A stretch of DNA of 64,000 bases from Arthrobacter sp. FW305-BF8 (GTDB taxonomy: Bacteria; Actinomycetota; Actinomycetes; Actinomycetales; Micrococcaceae): contig NZ_CP084561.1 of NCBI RefSeq assembly GCF_021789315.1, positions 1,922,001 to 1,986,000 on the forward strand, given 5' to 3'. The notes under the pieces were generated by a model. It was not told the DNA's origin and made no database searches. It saw nothing but the letters and a program-made list of their open reading frames with translations. Below are positions 52,653 through 60,452 of the stretch, in pieces. The stretch's first letter is position 1. Every line of letters starts with the position of its first letter. A program made the position numbers and the translations under genes.

Positions 52653-53378
52653 GTGTTCTATTGGGTCATGAAGCGGATCTTCCTGGGACCGGTGGTCCGC
52701 ACTCTATTCCGGCCGTGGGTCAAAGGGCTGGACAACATCCCGTCCGAGGGGGCGGCCATAATCGCCTCCAACCACCTTTCATTCTCGGACTCTATCTTTA
52801 TGCCGCTGATGGTGCCGCGGCCCGTCATTTTCCTGGCCAAATCCGAGTACTTCACGGGCAAGGGGCTCAAAGGCCGGTTGACCGCGCTGTTCTTCCGGCT
52901 GACCAACCAGCTCCCCATGGACCGATCCGGGGGTGCGGCTTCGGCGGCCTCGCTCGATGCGGGCATGGATGTGCTTACCCACGGCGGACTGCTGGGCATC
53001 TACCCGGAGGGGACACGCAGCCCCGACTCGCGGCTGTACCGCGGGAAGGTGGGGGTGGCCCGGCTGGCCCTCCAGGCCGGTGTCCCCGTCATCCCGGTGG
53101 CGATGATCGGAACGGACAAGGTGCAGCCCATCGGCAAGCGGCTGCCGAACATCCGGCGGATCGGCATGATCTTCGGCAAGCCCCTGGATTTCAGCAGGTA
53201 CGAGGGCATGGCCGATGACCGGCTGATCCAGCGGTCTGTTACGGATGAGGTCATGTACGAGCTCATGCGGCTCTCCGGGCAGGAATACGTGGACGAGTAC
53301 GCCTCGGTGGTCAAGCTCAGGCTGGCGGGGAAGGCCGGGCCGGAGCCGGGGGAGGCCGGTTCCTCCCGGTCCGCGTAG
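52653..53378 (+). CDS. plsC: 1-acyl-sn-glycerol-3-phosphate acyltransferase
   Basis: 241 aa, GTG 52653 with GGAGAGG upstream; the earlier open frame overlaps the divergent hydrolase. All PlsC motifs are intact: NHLSFSDS (about 38-45), block II LPMDRSGG, block III GIYPEGTRSPDSRLYRGKVG and block IV PVAMIGTDKVQPIGKRLP. Adds the second acyl chain to lysophosphatidic acid at the membrane. Position between fadD15/hydrolases and aroG equals Rv2182c. Contrast with the altered paralogue at 33969. Confidence 0.94.
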   Translation: MFYWVMKRIFLGPVVRTLFRPWVKGLDNIPSEGAAIIASNHLSFSDSIFMPLMVPRPVIFLAKSEYFTGKGLKGRLTALFFRLTNQLPMDRSGGAASAASLDAGMDVLTHGGLLGIYPEGTRSPDSRLYRGKVGVARLALQAGVPVIPVAMIGTDKVQPIGKRLPNIRRIGMIFGKPLDFSRYEGMADDRLIQRSVTDEVMYELMRLSGQEYVDEYASVVKLRLAGKAGPEPGEAGSSRSA

Positions 53379-53438
53379 CTGTCTGTGACGGTGCAGCCGG
53401 GCGCATGACAGTCCGGGTGTCCCGAGCCGGCCCAGCCA

Positions 53439-53453
53439 ACTACTCTTAGTAGT
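53439..53453 (+). promoter_or_regulatory. Palindrome overlapping the aroG -10, leaderless start
   Basis: ACTACT-ctt-AGTAGT is a perfect 6-3-6 palindrome ending at the base before GTG 53454. Within it TACTCT (53441-53446) has the TAnnnT -10 form 7 nt before the start codon, and there is no ribosome site. A repressor here would block the polymerase directly. Confidence 0.5.
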
Positions 53454-54845
53454 GTGACTGAGCTATCTGCAAAACCTGCCTCTTCCCTGACCAGCACTTC
53501 ACAGAGCGGTGCGGCCAACTATCCCGGACTCGACAACTGGCGGGACCTTCCCATCTCTCAGCAGCCGAGCTGGCAGGACTCCGAGGTCTTCAACGCCTCC
53601 GTCAAGGAACTGTCGGCGCTCCCGCCGCTCGTTTTCGCTGGCGAGGTGGACATCCTGCGTGAGCGTCTCGCCGCGGCAGCCCAGGGCAAGGCCTTCCTGC
53701 TCCAAGGCGGTGACTGCGCGGAAACCTTTGAGGGTGCCACGGCGGACAAGATCAGCGCACGGGTGAAGACGATCCTGCAGATGGCAGTGGTCCTGACCTA
53801 TGGCGCGGCGATGCCCGTCATCAAGATGGGGCGCATGGCCGGCCAGTTCGCCAAGCCACGCTCCTCCAACGACGAGACCCGTGACGGCGTGACGCTGCCG
53901 GCGTACCGGGGCGACATCGTGAACGGCTACGATTTCACCCCCGAGTCGCGTGGCCACGACGCCAGCCGCATGCTCCGCGCCTACCACACCTCCGCATCCA
54001 CGCTGAACCTCATCCGGGCATTCACCCAGGGCGGATTCGCGGACCTCCGTCTGGTGCACACCTGGAACAAGGGCTTTACCGAGAACCCTGCCCACGCCCG
54101 CTACGAGTCCCTCGCGCGCGACATTGACCGCGCCATCCAGTTCATGGCATCCTGCGGCGCCGACTTTGAAGCCCTGAAGCGGGTTGAGTTCTTTGCCAGC
54201 CACGAGGCCCTCCTGCTCGACTACGAGCGTGCGCTGACCCGCATCGACTCCCGCACCGGCCTGCCCTACGGCACCTCCGGCCACTTCCTGTGGATCGGCG
54301 AGCGTACCCGCGAGCTGGACCACGCCCACGTGGACTACCTGTCCCGGGTCCGCAACCCGATCGGCGTCAAGCTGGGTCCGTCCACGTCCGGCGACGACGC
54401 CCTGCGCCTTATCGACAAGCTGGATCCCGAGCGCGAACCCGGCAGGCTCACCTTCATCACCCGCATGGGTGCCGGCAATATCCGCGAGAAGCTCCCGTCC
54501 CTCGTGGAAAAGGTCACCGCCTCCGGCGCCCAGGTCCTGTGGGTCACGGATCCGATGCACGGCAACACCGTCACCTCACCCAACGGCTACAAGACCCGGA
54601 ATTTCGACGACGTGATCGACGAGGTGCGCGGGTTCTTCGAAGTGCACCATGCCCTGGGGACGGTTCCCGGCGGCCTGCACGTCGAGATGACCGGGGATGA
54701 CGTGGCCGAATGCCTCGGCGGCGCCGACCCCATCGACCAGGAAGCGTTCCTCGACCGCTACGAGTCGGTTTGCGATCCCCGGCTGAACCACATGCAGTCG
54801 CTGGAGATGGCGTTCCTCGTGGCAGGCGCGCTCACCCGCCGCTAA
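53454..54845 (+). CDS. aroG: Class II 3-deoxy-7-phosphoheptulonate (DAHP) synthase
   Basis: 463 aa, GTG start. Class II (plant/mycobacterial type): LLQGGDCAETFEG with the metal-binding Cys, RMAGQFAKPRS, YHTSASTLNLIRAFTQGGFADL, GTSGHFLWIGERTRELD, RNPIGVKLGPSTS and the C-terminal GGLHVEMTGDDVAECLGG and YESVCDPRLNHMQSLEMAFLV. First step of the shikimate pathway from phosphoenolpyruvate and erythrose-4-phosphate; upstream of TyrA encoded in this window. In mycobacteria it also binds chorismate mutase. Position next to pknL is conserved (Rv2178c). Ends in a run of 18-bp repeats with in-frame stops. Confidence 0.96.
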   Translation: MTELSAKPASSLTSTSQSGAANYPGLDNWRDLPISQQPSWQDSEVFNASVKELSALPPLVFAGEVDILRERLAAAAQGKAFLLQGGDCAETFEGATADKISARVKTILQMAVVLTYGAAMPVIKMGRMAGQFAKPRSSNDETRDGVTLPAYRGDIVNGYDFTPESRGHDASRMLRAYHTSASTLNLIRAFTQGGFADLRLVHTWNKGFTENPAHARYESLARDIDRAIQFMASCGADFEALKRVEFFASHEALLLDYERALTRIDSRTGLPYGTSGHFLWIGERTRELDHAHVDYLSRVRNPIGVKLGPSTSGDDALRLIDKLDPEREPGRLTFITRMGAGNIREKLPSLVEKVTASGAQVLWVTDPMHGNTVTSPNGYKTRNFDDVIDEVRGFFEVHHALGTVPGGLHVEMTGDDVAECLGGADPIDQEAFLDRYESVCDPRLNHMQSLEMAFLVAGALTRR

Positions 54846-54903
54846 GCGGACCAACACCGCTAAGCCCACCAACACCGCTAAGCCCACCAACACCGCTAAG
54901 CCC
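54835..54903 (+). repeat. 18-bp tandem repeats carrying in-frame stop codons after aroG
   Basis: Unit aacaccgctaagcccacc, copies at 54853, 54871 and 54889 (partial), with a degenerate first copy that contains the aroG stop TAA (54843-54845). Since 18 is a multiple of 3, each copy repeats an in-frame TAA (54861, 54879, 54897). Confidence 0.92.
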
Positions 54904-54915
54904 AAAAGCAAAAAC

Positions 54916-54950
54916 AGACCGGCACCGGGGACTTCCCGGCGCCGGTCTTT
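54916..54950. terminator. Bidirectional terminator between aroG and the PASTA kinase
   Basis: agaccggc (54916-54923) pairs with gccggtct (54941-54948) and the ccgg arms inside continue the stem; tttt follows on the plus strand. Confidence 0.9.
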
Positions 54951-54978
54951 TGCTGTTGGGCTTCGCAGAAGGTCCCGG

Positions 54979-57228
54979 CTACACCACGGTCAGGGTGATG
55001 ACGGAGCCCTCGGGCACCTCGGTGTCCACGGGATCCTGGTCCCGCACCGTGCCAAAGAAGCCGCCGAGGACTTCGTTGACGCGGACTTCGAAGCCGCGTT
55101 TCCGCAGCGCCTCGGTGGCGTCTTCCACCTGCTTGCCGATGTAGTTGGGCACCTTTACGAGCTTGGGCCCCTCGGAAATCGTCAGGGTGACCGTTTGGCC
55201 CCTTGTCAGCGTTCCCGAAGCGGGTTCCTGGCTGACCACGGCGCCCTTCGGAATGTTCCTGTCGTGGACGGTTTCGTCGGCCACCTCAGCTTGGAGTCCG
55301 GCAGCCTCAATTGAACGGACGGCCTCATCCTGGTCCTGTCCGCGTACGTCCGGCACCGGAATGGGCTGCGGGCCCTTCGAAACTGTGAGGCTCACCGGCG
55401 TGCCGTGCCGCACGGGCGTTCCGGCCGCCGGGGCCTGGCCTAGGACCGTTCCTGCCGGGATCTCCTCGTCGAACTTCCCGGTGACTTTGCCCAGGGCCAT
55501 CTCGGCGCCGTTAAGCGCTTCCTTGGAGGCATCGAGCGTCTTGCCCGCCAGCTGCGGCAGGGGAAAAAGCTGCGGACCCTTGGACACGAACAGCGAGACC
55601 TGCTGGAATTTGCGGATCTCCGTTCCGGCGCCAGGTTCGGATCCCACCACGAGGCCGGCCTTGACATCGTCATCGAAGACGTCCTGCGTGCTGGACTGGA
55701 AGCCTGCGTCCCGGAGGAGTTGCTGGGCCTGCGCCACTGTCCTGTTCGCCACGGCCGGCACGATCCCGGGGGACCCCGGCCCCATGCCGAAGAACCATCC
55801 CGCGCCGGTGGCGAGGAGGGCGAGGAGCACCAGGACAACAATCCAAAGCGCGCCCCTGCGCCGGGAATTCCCCTCCCGGAGCGTCCGGACGGGAGTGGCC
55901 GCCGCGCGTGACCGTTCTTTTTGTTCGTGGCGGTCCAGTTTCCGCTGTTCCCGTTTGCTCAGCGGGAGCGGCGCCGCCTCCGCCTCGTCGTCGTCGTCGA
56001 ATCCGTAGGCCGGAAGGACTGGGCCGGATTTTGGAGAGACGGGCCCTGGAGAGACAGGCCTCGGAGAGACAGGGGTCGGAGAGACAGGGGTGGAAAACAC
56101 GGTGGTCGGATTGCTGGTGCGTGAGATGACTTCTGTGGGGCGGCTCCGGGGGACGTCATCGCTGTTTAGGGGCGCCAGCAGCTCGGTGTGATTTCCCTGG
56201 TCTGTCTCGTTTGCCTGGCTTCCCGGTGTTGCCGCGCCTCCCTGGCCGGGCAGGTTTCCTGGCATCCGGGACGGCATCCGGGCGGGTGGCGGCGGAGCGC
56301 CCGTGCTGCGCGGGCCAGCGTCGGGGACTGTGCCCGCCGCCGCGGCAGCCTGAATGGCTGCAGGGGGTTGCAGATCCAGTTCGGAGTCGGTGAGGTTGGT
56401 CCGGATGTGGCGGAGTTCCTCTAGCAGGGCATTGCCGTCCACCGGCCGCTGCTCGGGGTCGCTGGCGGTACACCACTGCACGAGTTCGTCCACCTCTTGC
56501 GCGAGCCCGGGAACCAGGCCAGAGGGAGCGCCCACAGTGGAGTTCACGTGCTGGTACGCCACCTGGACGGGGACGTCGCCCTCGAACGGCTGGCGTCCGG
56601 TGAGCATCTCGAACAGCATGATGCCCGTGGCGTAGATGTCGCTTCGCGCGTCGGCCGCTTTGCCCAGGACCAGTTCCGGCGAGAGGTACGCGACAGTGCC
56701 AATCAGGGCGCCTGTGCTAGTGGTGGTTGTCACGGCGCGCGCGAGGCCGAAGTCACCGATCTTGATCCGGCCGTCGTCGGCGATTAGGACGTTCTCCGGC
56801 TTGACGTCGCGGTGGATCATGCCTGCGGCATGGGCAGCCCCCAGGCCTTCCACCACCGGATCGATGAGTGCCAGGGCCAGCCGGGGGGACAGGGCGCCCT
56901 TGCTGTTGATGACGTCACGGAGGGTATGCCCCTTGATGTACTCCATGACGAGGTAGGCGGTGTCTCCGTCGTGCCCCTGGTCGAGGACGCCCACCACGTG
57001 CGGGTGTGAGAGCTTGGCGGCTGCCCGTGCTTCGCGGGCCAGGCGGTCGAGGAAATTGCCGTCGTTGACCAGGTGGGGATGCAGGACTTTCAGTGCAACA
57101 TCACGGTCCAGCCTCTGGTCCGTGGCCACATAGACGGTGGACATCCCGCCCCGCGCCAACCGGGACTTCACCTGGTAGCGGTTGTCCACCAGCGATCCAA
57201 CGAAACTGCCTAAAGCGTTTTCCTGCAC
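54979..57228 (-). CDS. PASTA-domain serine/threonine protein kinase (PknL position)
   Basis: 749 aa; GTG 57228. Kinase domain residues about 18-280: glycine loop LARGGMSTVY, ATP Lys47 (VALKVLHPH), catalytic loop HRDVKPENVLI with D141, DFGLAR with D159 and APE-like YLSPEL. A juxtamembrane linker (about 290-470) is Pro/Ser/Thr-rich and holds a pentapeptide repeat (TPVSP). One membrane helix lies at about 478-498, then four extracellular PASTA units (about 500-749), which in related kinases bind muropeptides or lipid II. The gene is next to aroG and an Rv2175c homologue, which is the M. tuberculosis PknL locus; mycobacterial PknL lacks PASTA units. Probably reports cell-wall status to cytosolic targets such as the Rv2175c-like protein and GarA. 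Confidence 0.93.
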   Translation of the reverse strand: MQENALGSFVGSLVDNRYQVKSRLARGGMSTVYVATDQRLDRDVALKVLHPHLVNDGNFLDRLAREARAAAKLSHPHVVGVLDQGHDGDTAYLVMEYIKGHTLRDVINSKGALSPRLALALIDPVVEGLGAAHAAGMIHRDVKPENVLIADDGRIKIGDFGLARAVTTTTSTGALIGTVAYLSPELVLGKAADARSDIYATGIMLFEMLTGRQPFEGDVPVQVAYQHVNSTVGAPSGLVPGLAQEVDELVQWCTASDPEQRPVDGNALLEELRHIRTNLTDSELDLQPPAAIQAAAAAGTVPDAGPRSTGAPPPPARMPSRMPGNLPGQGGAATPGSQANETDQGNHTELLAPLNSDDVPRSRPTEVISRTSNPTTVFSTPVSPTPVSPRPVSPGPVSPKSGPVLPAYGFDDDDEAEAAPLPLSKREQRKLDRHEQKERSRAAATPVRTLREGNSRRRGALWIVVLVLLALLATGAGWFFGMGPGSPGIVPAVANRTVAQAQQLLRDAGFQSSTQDVFDDDVKAGLVVGSEPGAGTEIRKFQQVSLFVSKGPQLFPLPQLAGKTLDASKEALNGAEMALGKVTGKFDEEIPAGTVLGQAPAAGTPVRHGTPVSLTVSKGPQPIPVPDVRGQDQDEAVRSIEAAGLQAEVADETVHDRNIPKGAVVSQEPASGTLTRGQTVTLTISEGPKLVKVPNYIGKQVEDATEALRKRGFEVRVNEVLGGFFGTVRDQDPVDTEVPEGSVITLTVV
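56026..56100 (-). repeat. 15-bp tandem repeats coding the TPVSP linker of the kinase
   Basis: Five 15-mers with shared ggagagac core (for example aggcctcggagagac, aggggtcggagagac). They encode the PVSP pentapeptide series in the Pro-rich linker between kinase domain and membrane helix. Confidence 0.9.
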
Positions 57229-57234
57229 TCTTCG

Positions 57235-57240
57235 ATACTA
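57235..57240 (-). promoter_or_regulatory. -10 element of a leaderless promoter for the PASTA kinase
   Basis: On the minus strand TAGTAT lies 6 nt before GTG 57228 and no good ribosome site is present (cgaaga). Fits leaderless initiation at the GTG. Confidence 0.45.
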
Positions 57241-57254
57241 AGTGCTGCACTGAA

Positions 57255-57287
57255 ACGGGTCCGAATCAACATGCGATCCGGACCCGT
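57255..57287 (-). terminator. Hairpin after the LysM transglycosylase gene
   Basis: acgggtccg (57255-57263) pairs perfectly with cggacccgt (57279-57287), 15-nt loop. It stands between the transglycosylase stop and the kinase promoter on the same strand. Confidence 0.7.
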
Positions 57288-57341
57288 ATCGTTATGCTCC
57301 CGGCGGCCAGGGTACCCCGGCCCTGAGGGCAATTCAGGGCA

Positions 57342-58652
57342 TCAGCTGAAGGTCCTGCGGTGCGCCTTGATTGCTGCCACGTAGTGCTTCGTGTCGGTGT
57401 ACATTCCGTGCTTGTTGACGGAGTACTGGCCCTGGTAGTAGCCGGCGATGGCGTAATCCAGGCTCCTGCTGGTCCGGATCAGCTGGCGGATGATCGCCAC
57501 TCCGGCGGTGGCGTTGTCGTACGGGTCAAGCAGGTTCAGCTTCCGGCCCACGAGGTCGGAGGCCCATTCGCCGGAGGACGGGATGACCTGCATGGTGCCA
57601 ATGGCGTTAGCCGGTGACACGGCCCGCTGGTTGAACCCGGATTCCTGGTACGCGAAGGCCTGGGCCAGTGCCGGATCCACGCCCATCCGCCGTGCCGTGT
57701 CGGCCACGATGGACTGCATCTGGGCAAGGGACGGAACCGGCGAGGCGTTGAGCAGGGCCTTGTTCTTGTTGGCCGAGCTAACAACGGCTGCCGGGTAGGT
57801 GTAGCCGAGGAAGGAGCTGGGCACGAGCGGCGTGACGCTGGATGCCGGCTGGACGGCGTTGGCCTTCCCGGGAATGGCGAGCTTCTGGCCAGGGTAGATG
57901 ATGCTGGTGACCTTAAGCCGGTTCGCCGACAGGATGGCCGCGAGCTTGACGCCGTGCCTGGATGCGATGCCGGACAATGTGTCCCCGGACTTGATGACAT
58001 AGGACGCTGAAGGGGCGGCAGCCGGTGCGGCCGCCTTGGCCGGGGCCGCAGCGACAGCGGCGCCGGCACCGAGCCGGATCTTCTGGCCGGGGTAGATGAT
58101 CGATGATGCCTTGAGCCCGTTCCAGCTGAGCACCTGGGAGAGCCTGACGCCGTGCCGCCCGGCGATGCCGCCCAAAGTGTCGCCGGACTTGACGGTGTAG
58201 GTCCTGGCAGCCGTTCTGGCGGGCGCCTGGGCCGCTGGAGCCGTGGCGGCCTTCAGCTTGATCCGCTGCCCCGGGTAGATCACGGAGTTTGACTTCAGGT
58301 TGTTGAGCTTCAGCACGGAAGTGGTGCTCAGCCCGTACCGGCCGGCGATGCCGCTGACCGTGTCCCCGCGGACCACCGTGTGGGCCGCCGGCGTGACGCG
58401 GGTGGGCTGAAGGCCTGAAGGAATCGCAGCCGGCACGGAGGCTGCGGGGATGATGCCCGCTTTGACTGCGGCGGCCTGGGCCTCGATGGCCGCGGCGAGC
58501 GTCGCGGGCACTGTAGCGGGCCGGACGTCGGCCGCTGCGGGCTGGGCGACCGCGAGGGAGGAAAGCATGACGGCAGGGAGCGTGGCCGTCGTGGCCGCGA
58601 TCAGGGGCAGGCCCGGCCGGGGTGACTGCTTGGTAGAGCGGGTCGTCGTCAT
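57342..58652 (-). CDS. Secreted lytic transglycosylase with three LysM domains
   Basis: 436 aa. Signal peptide: basic start TTTRSTKQSPRPG, hydrophobic LIAATTATLPAVMLSSLAVA, likely cleavage after QPAAA-D. Three LysM modules (about 87-131, 145-190, 215-260), each with RGDT/SGDT-xxGIAxRxG and IYPGQ, bind peptidoglycan. The C-terminal SLT domain (about 305-420) has the catalytic Glu in FAYQESGFNQRAVSPANAIGTMQVIP and the YNATAGV, AIAGYYQG segments of transglycosylase family 1. Cleaves glycan strands outside the membrane. It lies between the PASTA kinase and an Rv2175c-type gene, and its promoter carries an array of seven 9-bp boxes. Confidence 0.94.
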   Translation of the reverse strand: MTTTRSTKQSPRPGLPLIAATTATLPAVMLSSLAVAQPAAADVRPATVPATLAAAIEAQAAAVKAGIIPAASVPAAIPSGLQPTRVTPAAHTVVRGDTVSGIAGRYGLSTTSVLKLNNLKSNSVIYPGQRIKLKAATAPAAQAPARTAARTYTVKSGDTLGGIAGRHGVRLSQVLSWNGLKASSIIYPGQKIRLGAGAAVAAAPAKAAAPAAAPSASYVIKSGDTLSGIASRHGVKLAAILSANRLKVTSIIYPGQKLAIPGKANAVQPASSVTPLVPSSFLGYTYPAAVVSSANKNKALLNASPVPSLAQMQSIVADTARRMGVDPALAQAFAYQESGFNQRAVSPANAIGTMQVIPSSGEWASDLVGRKLNLLDPYDNATAGVAIIRQLIRTSRSLDYAIAGYYQGQYSVNKHGMYTDTKHYVAAIKAHRRTFS

Positions 58653-58692
58653 GGGAAAGATCCTCTTCTCAGCGGCGAATGCTGTCGGTCGT

Positions 58693-58755
58693 GCCAGTTG
58701 CTCGTGATACCTATGTTACTGATGTTAATCGTGTTGCGAATGTTATCTATGTGAA
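58693..58755 (-). promoter_or_regulatory. Array of seven contiguous 9-bp boxes (MtrA-like) upstream of the transglycosylase
   Basis: Read on the plus strand, seven adjacent 9-mers: gccaGTTGc, tcgtGATAc, ctatGTTAc, tgatGTTAa, tcgtGTTGc, gaatGTTAt, ctatGTGAa. On the gene's strand this gives direct repeats of the nTAACAnnn type (TTAACATCA then GTAACATAG). The segment is AT-rich against a GC-rich genome. MtrA of actinobacteria binds direct repeats of GTAAC-like 5-mers with about 9-bp period and controls cell-wall hydrolases. Located 41-103 bp before the start codon, so it covers the promoter or leader. Confidence 0.65.
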
Positions 58756-58902
58756 TCTCTCACGATTTTTCGGTTAGCACAAGAATCAGATTTCAGCCGG
58801 AAAGTCCGCCGGGCTGGGAGTGTCGCGCGCGAAAATGGAACGCGCGCACACGGGCGCCGTTTCGACTAGGCTTGCGGGCGCCCGCCATGGCAACCTTGAC
58901 CC

Positions 58903-59256
58903 GTGAGTACTGTAGAAACCCTTGTAGGCGACTGGTTGCCCCTGCCCGACGTTGCCCAGTTGTTGGATGTGTCCATTACCAAAGTCCACGGGCTTCTTGA
59001 TGAGCGGGCGCTGGCCGCCCTGCGGATCGGGGAACGCCGGATCCGTTCGGTGCCGGCGGCATTCCTCCAGGACGGCCACGTCGTGGACAGCCTCAAGGGC
59101 ACCATCGTTGTGCTGGCAGACGCGGGCTTCTCGGACGAAGAGCTTATCGGCTGGCTCTTTACCCCTGACGAGTCACTGCGCGGGCGGCCCATCGATGCCC
59201 TCCGTGAGGGTCGCAAGACAGAAATCCGCCGCCGGGCGCAGTCCCTGGCTTGGTAG
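58903..59256 (+). CDS. Rv2175c-type DNA-binding regulator
   Basis: 117 aa, GTG start. The N-terminal half is a helix-turn-helix of the excisionase/MerR-like kind: WLPLPDVAQLLDVSITKVHGLLDERALAALRIGERRIRSVPAAFL; the C-terminal half (about 62-117) is the short helical domain characteristic of Rv2175c (LKGTIVVLADAGFSDEELIGWLFTPDESLRGRPIDALREGRKTEIRR). In M. tuberculosis Rv2175c binds DNA and is a substrate of PknL, which inhibits binding. The PASTA kinase two genes away is the likely kinase here. Its first residues include T3/T7, possible phosphosites (MSTVETLVG). Confidence 0.9.
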   Translation: MSTVETLVGDWLPLPDVAQLLDVSITKVHGLLDERALAALRIGERRIRSVPAAFLQDGHVVDSLKGTIVVLADAGFSDEELIGWLFTPDESLRGRPIDALREGRKTEIRRRAQSLAW

Positions 59257-59333
59257 TAGACCCAGTCTCGTAATAAACCCAGTCTGGTAATAAACCCAGC
59301 TTGGTAATAAACCCAGCCTGGTTATAGACCCAG
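59249..59333 (+). repeat. Five 17-bp tandem repeats across the Rv2175c-type stop codon
   Basis: Units cttggtagtagacccag, tctcgtaataaacccag, tctggtaataaacccag, cttggtaataaacccag, cctggttatagacccag. The first overlaps the last codons and the TAG stop; since 17 is not a multiple of 3, stops appear in all three frames downstream. Most of the 104 bp between this gene and the convergent synthase is this array. Confidence 0.93.
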
Positions 59334-59360
59334 TGTGATGAAACGGGCCGGGCCGGCCGC

Positions 59361-60452
59361 TTAGGCGGCCCGGCTCACCGTCGCCTCCGCCAGCCGCCGG
59401 AGTGCGGTCTTGGGGAGGTCCTCCAGCGGCAGAAGCTCGAGGGCTGCGTACGCCGCCGCGCCGAACTCCTCGATCAGCACCTCTGTGGCCTGCAGCGCTC
59501 CGCAGTCCGCAATGATTCGGCGGATCTCGGCCACGTCGTCCTCGCTCAGCTCCGGGCTACCGAGCTTTGAGTCGATGAACGCGGACTCCTCGGGCGTGGC
59601 CAGGTCCAGGGCGAAGGCCACGAGCACTGTCCGCTTGCCCTCCCGGAGGTCGTCTCCCGCGGGTTTTCCGGTGGTCACCGGGTCTCCGAAGACGCCCAGG
59701 ACGTCGTCGCGGAGCTGGAAGGCCTCGCCCAGGGGGAGTGCGAACGCGGAGTAGCCCCGGAGCAGTTCGTCAGAGGCCCCGCCGAGCGCCCCGCCCAGCG
59801 CGAGCGGATGTTCCGTCGAGTACTTGGCCGACTTGAACCGGATGATTGACTGGGCGCGGCTGACAGCCCCTGCACGGTCCCGGACCGGCCCGGCCACCTC
59901 TTCGAGGATGTCCAGATACTGGCCCGCCATGACCTCCGAACGCATCAGGTTGAAGATCAGCCTTGCCCTGCTTCCTGAGGCCGCCGTTGCGCCGATGTCG
60001 GTGAAGGCTTCCTCGCTGAAGGACAGGCACAGGTCGCCGGCCAGGATGGCTGCGGCGTGGCCGAAGCGTTCGCTGTCGAGGGCCCAGCCCTGGGACTCGT
60101 GTAGTTGAATGAAGCGGCGGTGCACGCTGGGTCCGCCCCGGCGGGTGTCCGACCGGTCAATGATGTCATCGTGGATCAGGGCGGCGGCTTGGAACAGCTC
60201 AAGGGCCGCGCCTGCTGTGACGATGTCCTCGGCGGAGGCAGGACCGCCCGCTCCGCGCCATCCCCAGTAGCACATAAGGGCGCGCAACCGCTTTCCGCCG
60301 GTGACCAGGTTGGAGATGGATCCCATGATGGGATCGATATCCGGCGAGATGGCGGTCATGATCGACTGCCGGGTGGTCAGGAAGTCTGTCAGCTTTCCCG
60401 CTACGGCGGCCACGAAGTCCGCCTGCTCCACGCGAAGCTGCTCGGCCACCAT
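59361..60452 (-). CDS. Polyprenyl diphosphate synthase (IdsA-like, GGPP-type)
   Basis: 363 aa from ATG 60452 (TGATG with the upstream lipoprotein gene). First Asp-rich motif is DDIIDRSDTRRGGPSVHRRF, second is LRDDVLGVFGDPVTTGKPAGDDLREGKRT; GGKRLRALMCYWGWR and the VMAGQYLDILEE region complete the trans-prenyltransferase fold. The residue pattern before the first motif (aromatic residues not apparent: ALELFQAAALIH) suggests chain elongation to geranylgeranyl or longer diphosphate for carotenoid, menaquinone or lipid carriers. Equivalent in position to idsA2 (Rv2173). Confidence 0.92.
   Translation of the reverse strand: MVAEQLRVEQADFVAAVAGKLTDFLTTRQSIMTAISPDIDPIMGSISNLVTGGKRLRALMCYWGWRGAGGPASAEDIVTAGAALELFQAAALIHDDIIDRSDTRRGGPSVHRRFIQLHESQGWALDSERFGHAAAILAGDLCLSFSEEAFTDIGATAASGSRARLIFNLMRSEVMAGQYLDILEEVAGPVRDRAGAVSRAQSIIRFKSAKYSTEHPLALGGALGGASDELLRGYSAFALPLGEAFQLRDDVLGVFGDPVTTGKPAGDDLREGKRTVLVAFALDLATPEESAFIDSKLGSPELSEDDVAEIRRIIADCGALQATEVLIEEFGAAAYAALELLPLEDLPKTALRRLAEATVSRAA

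Noticed and set aside
58653..58902. c-di-AMP (ydaO) riboswitch before the LysM transglycosylase
   Set aside because: Such riboswitches precede wall hydrolases in actinobacteria, but the conserved core helices are not seen; the 9-bp array explains the signal better.
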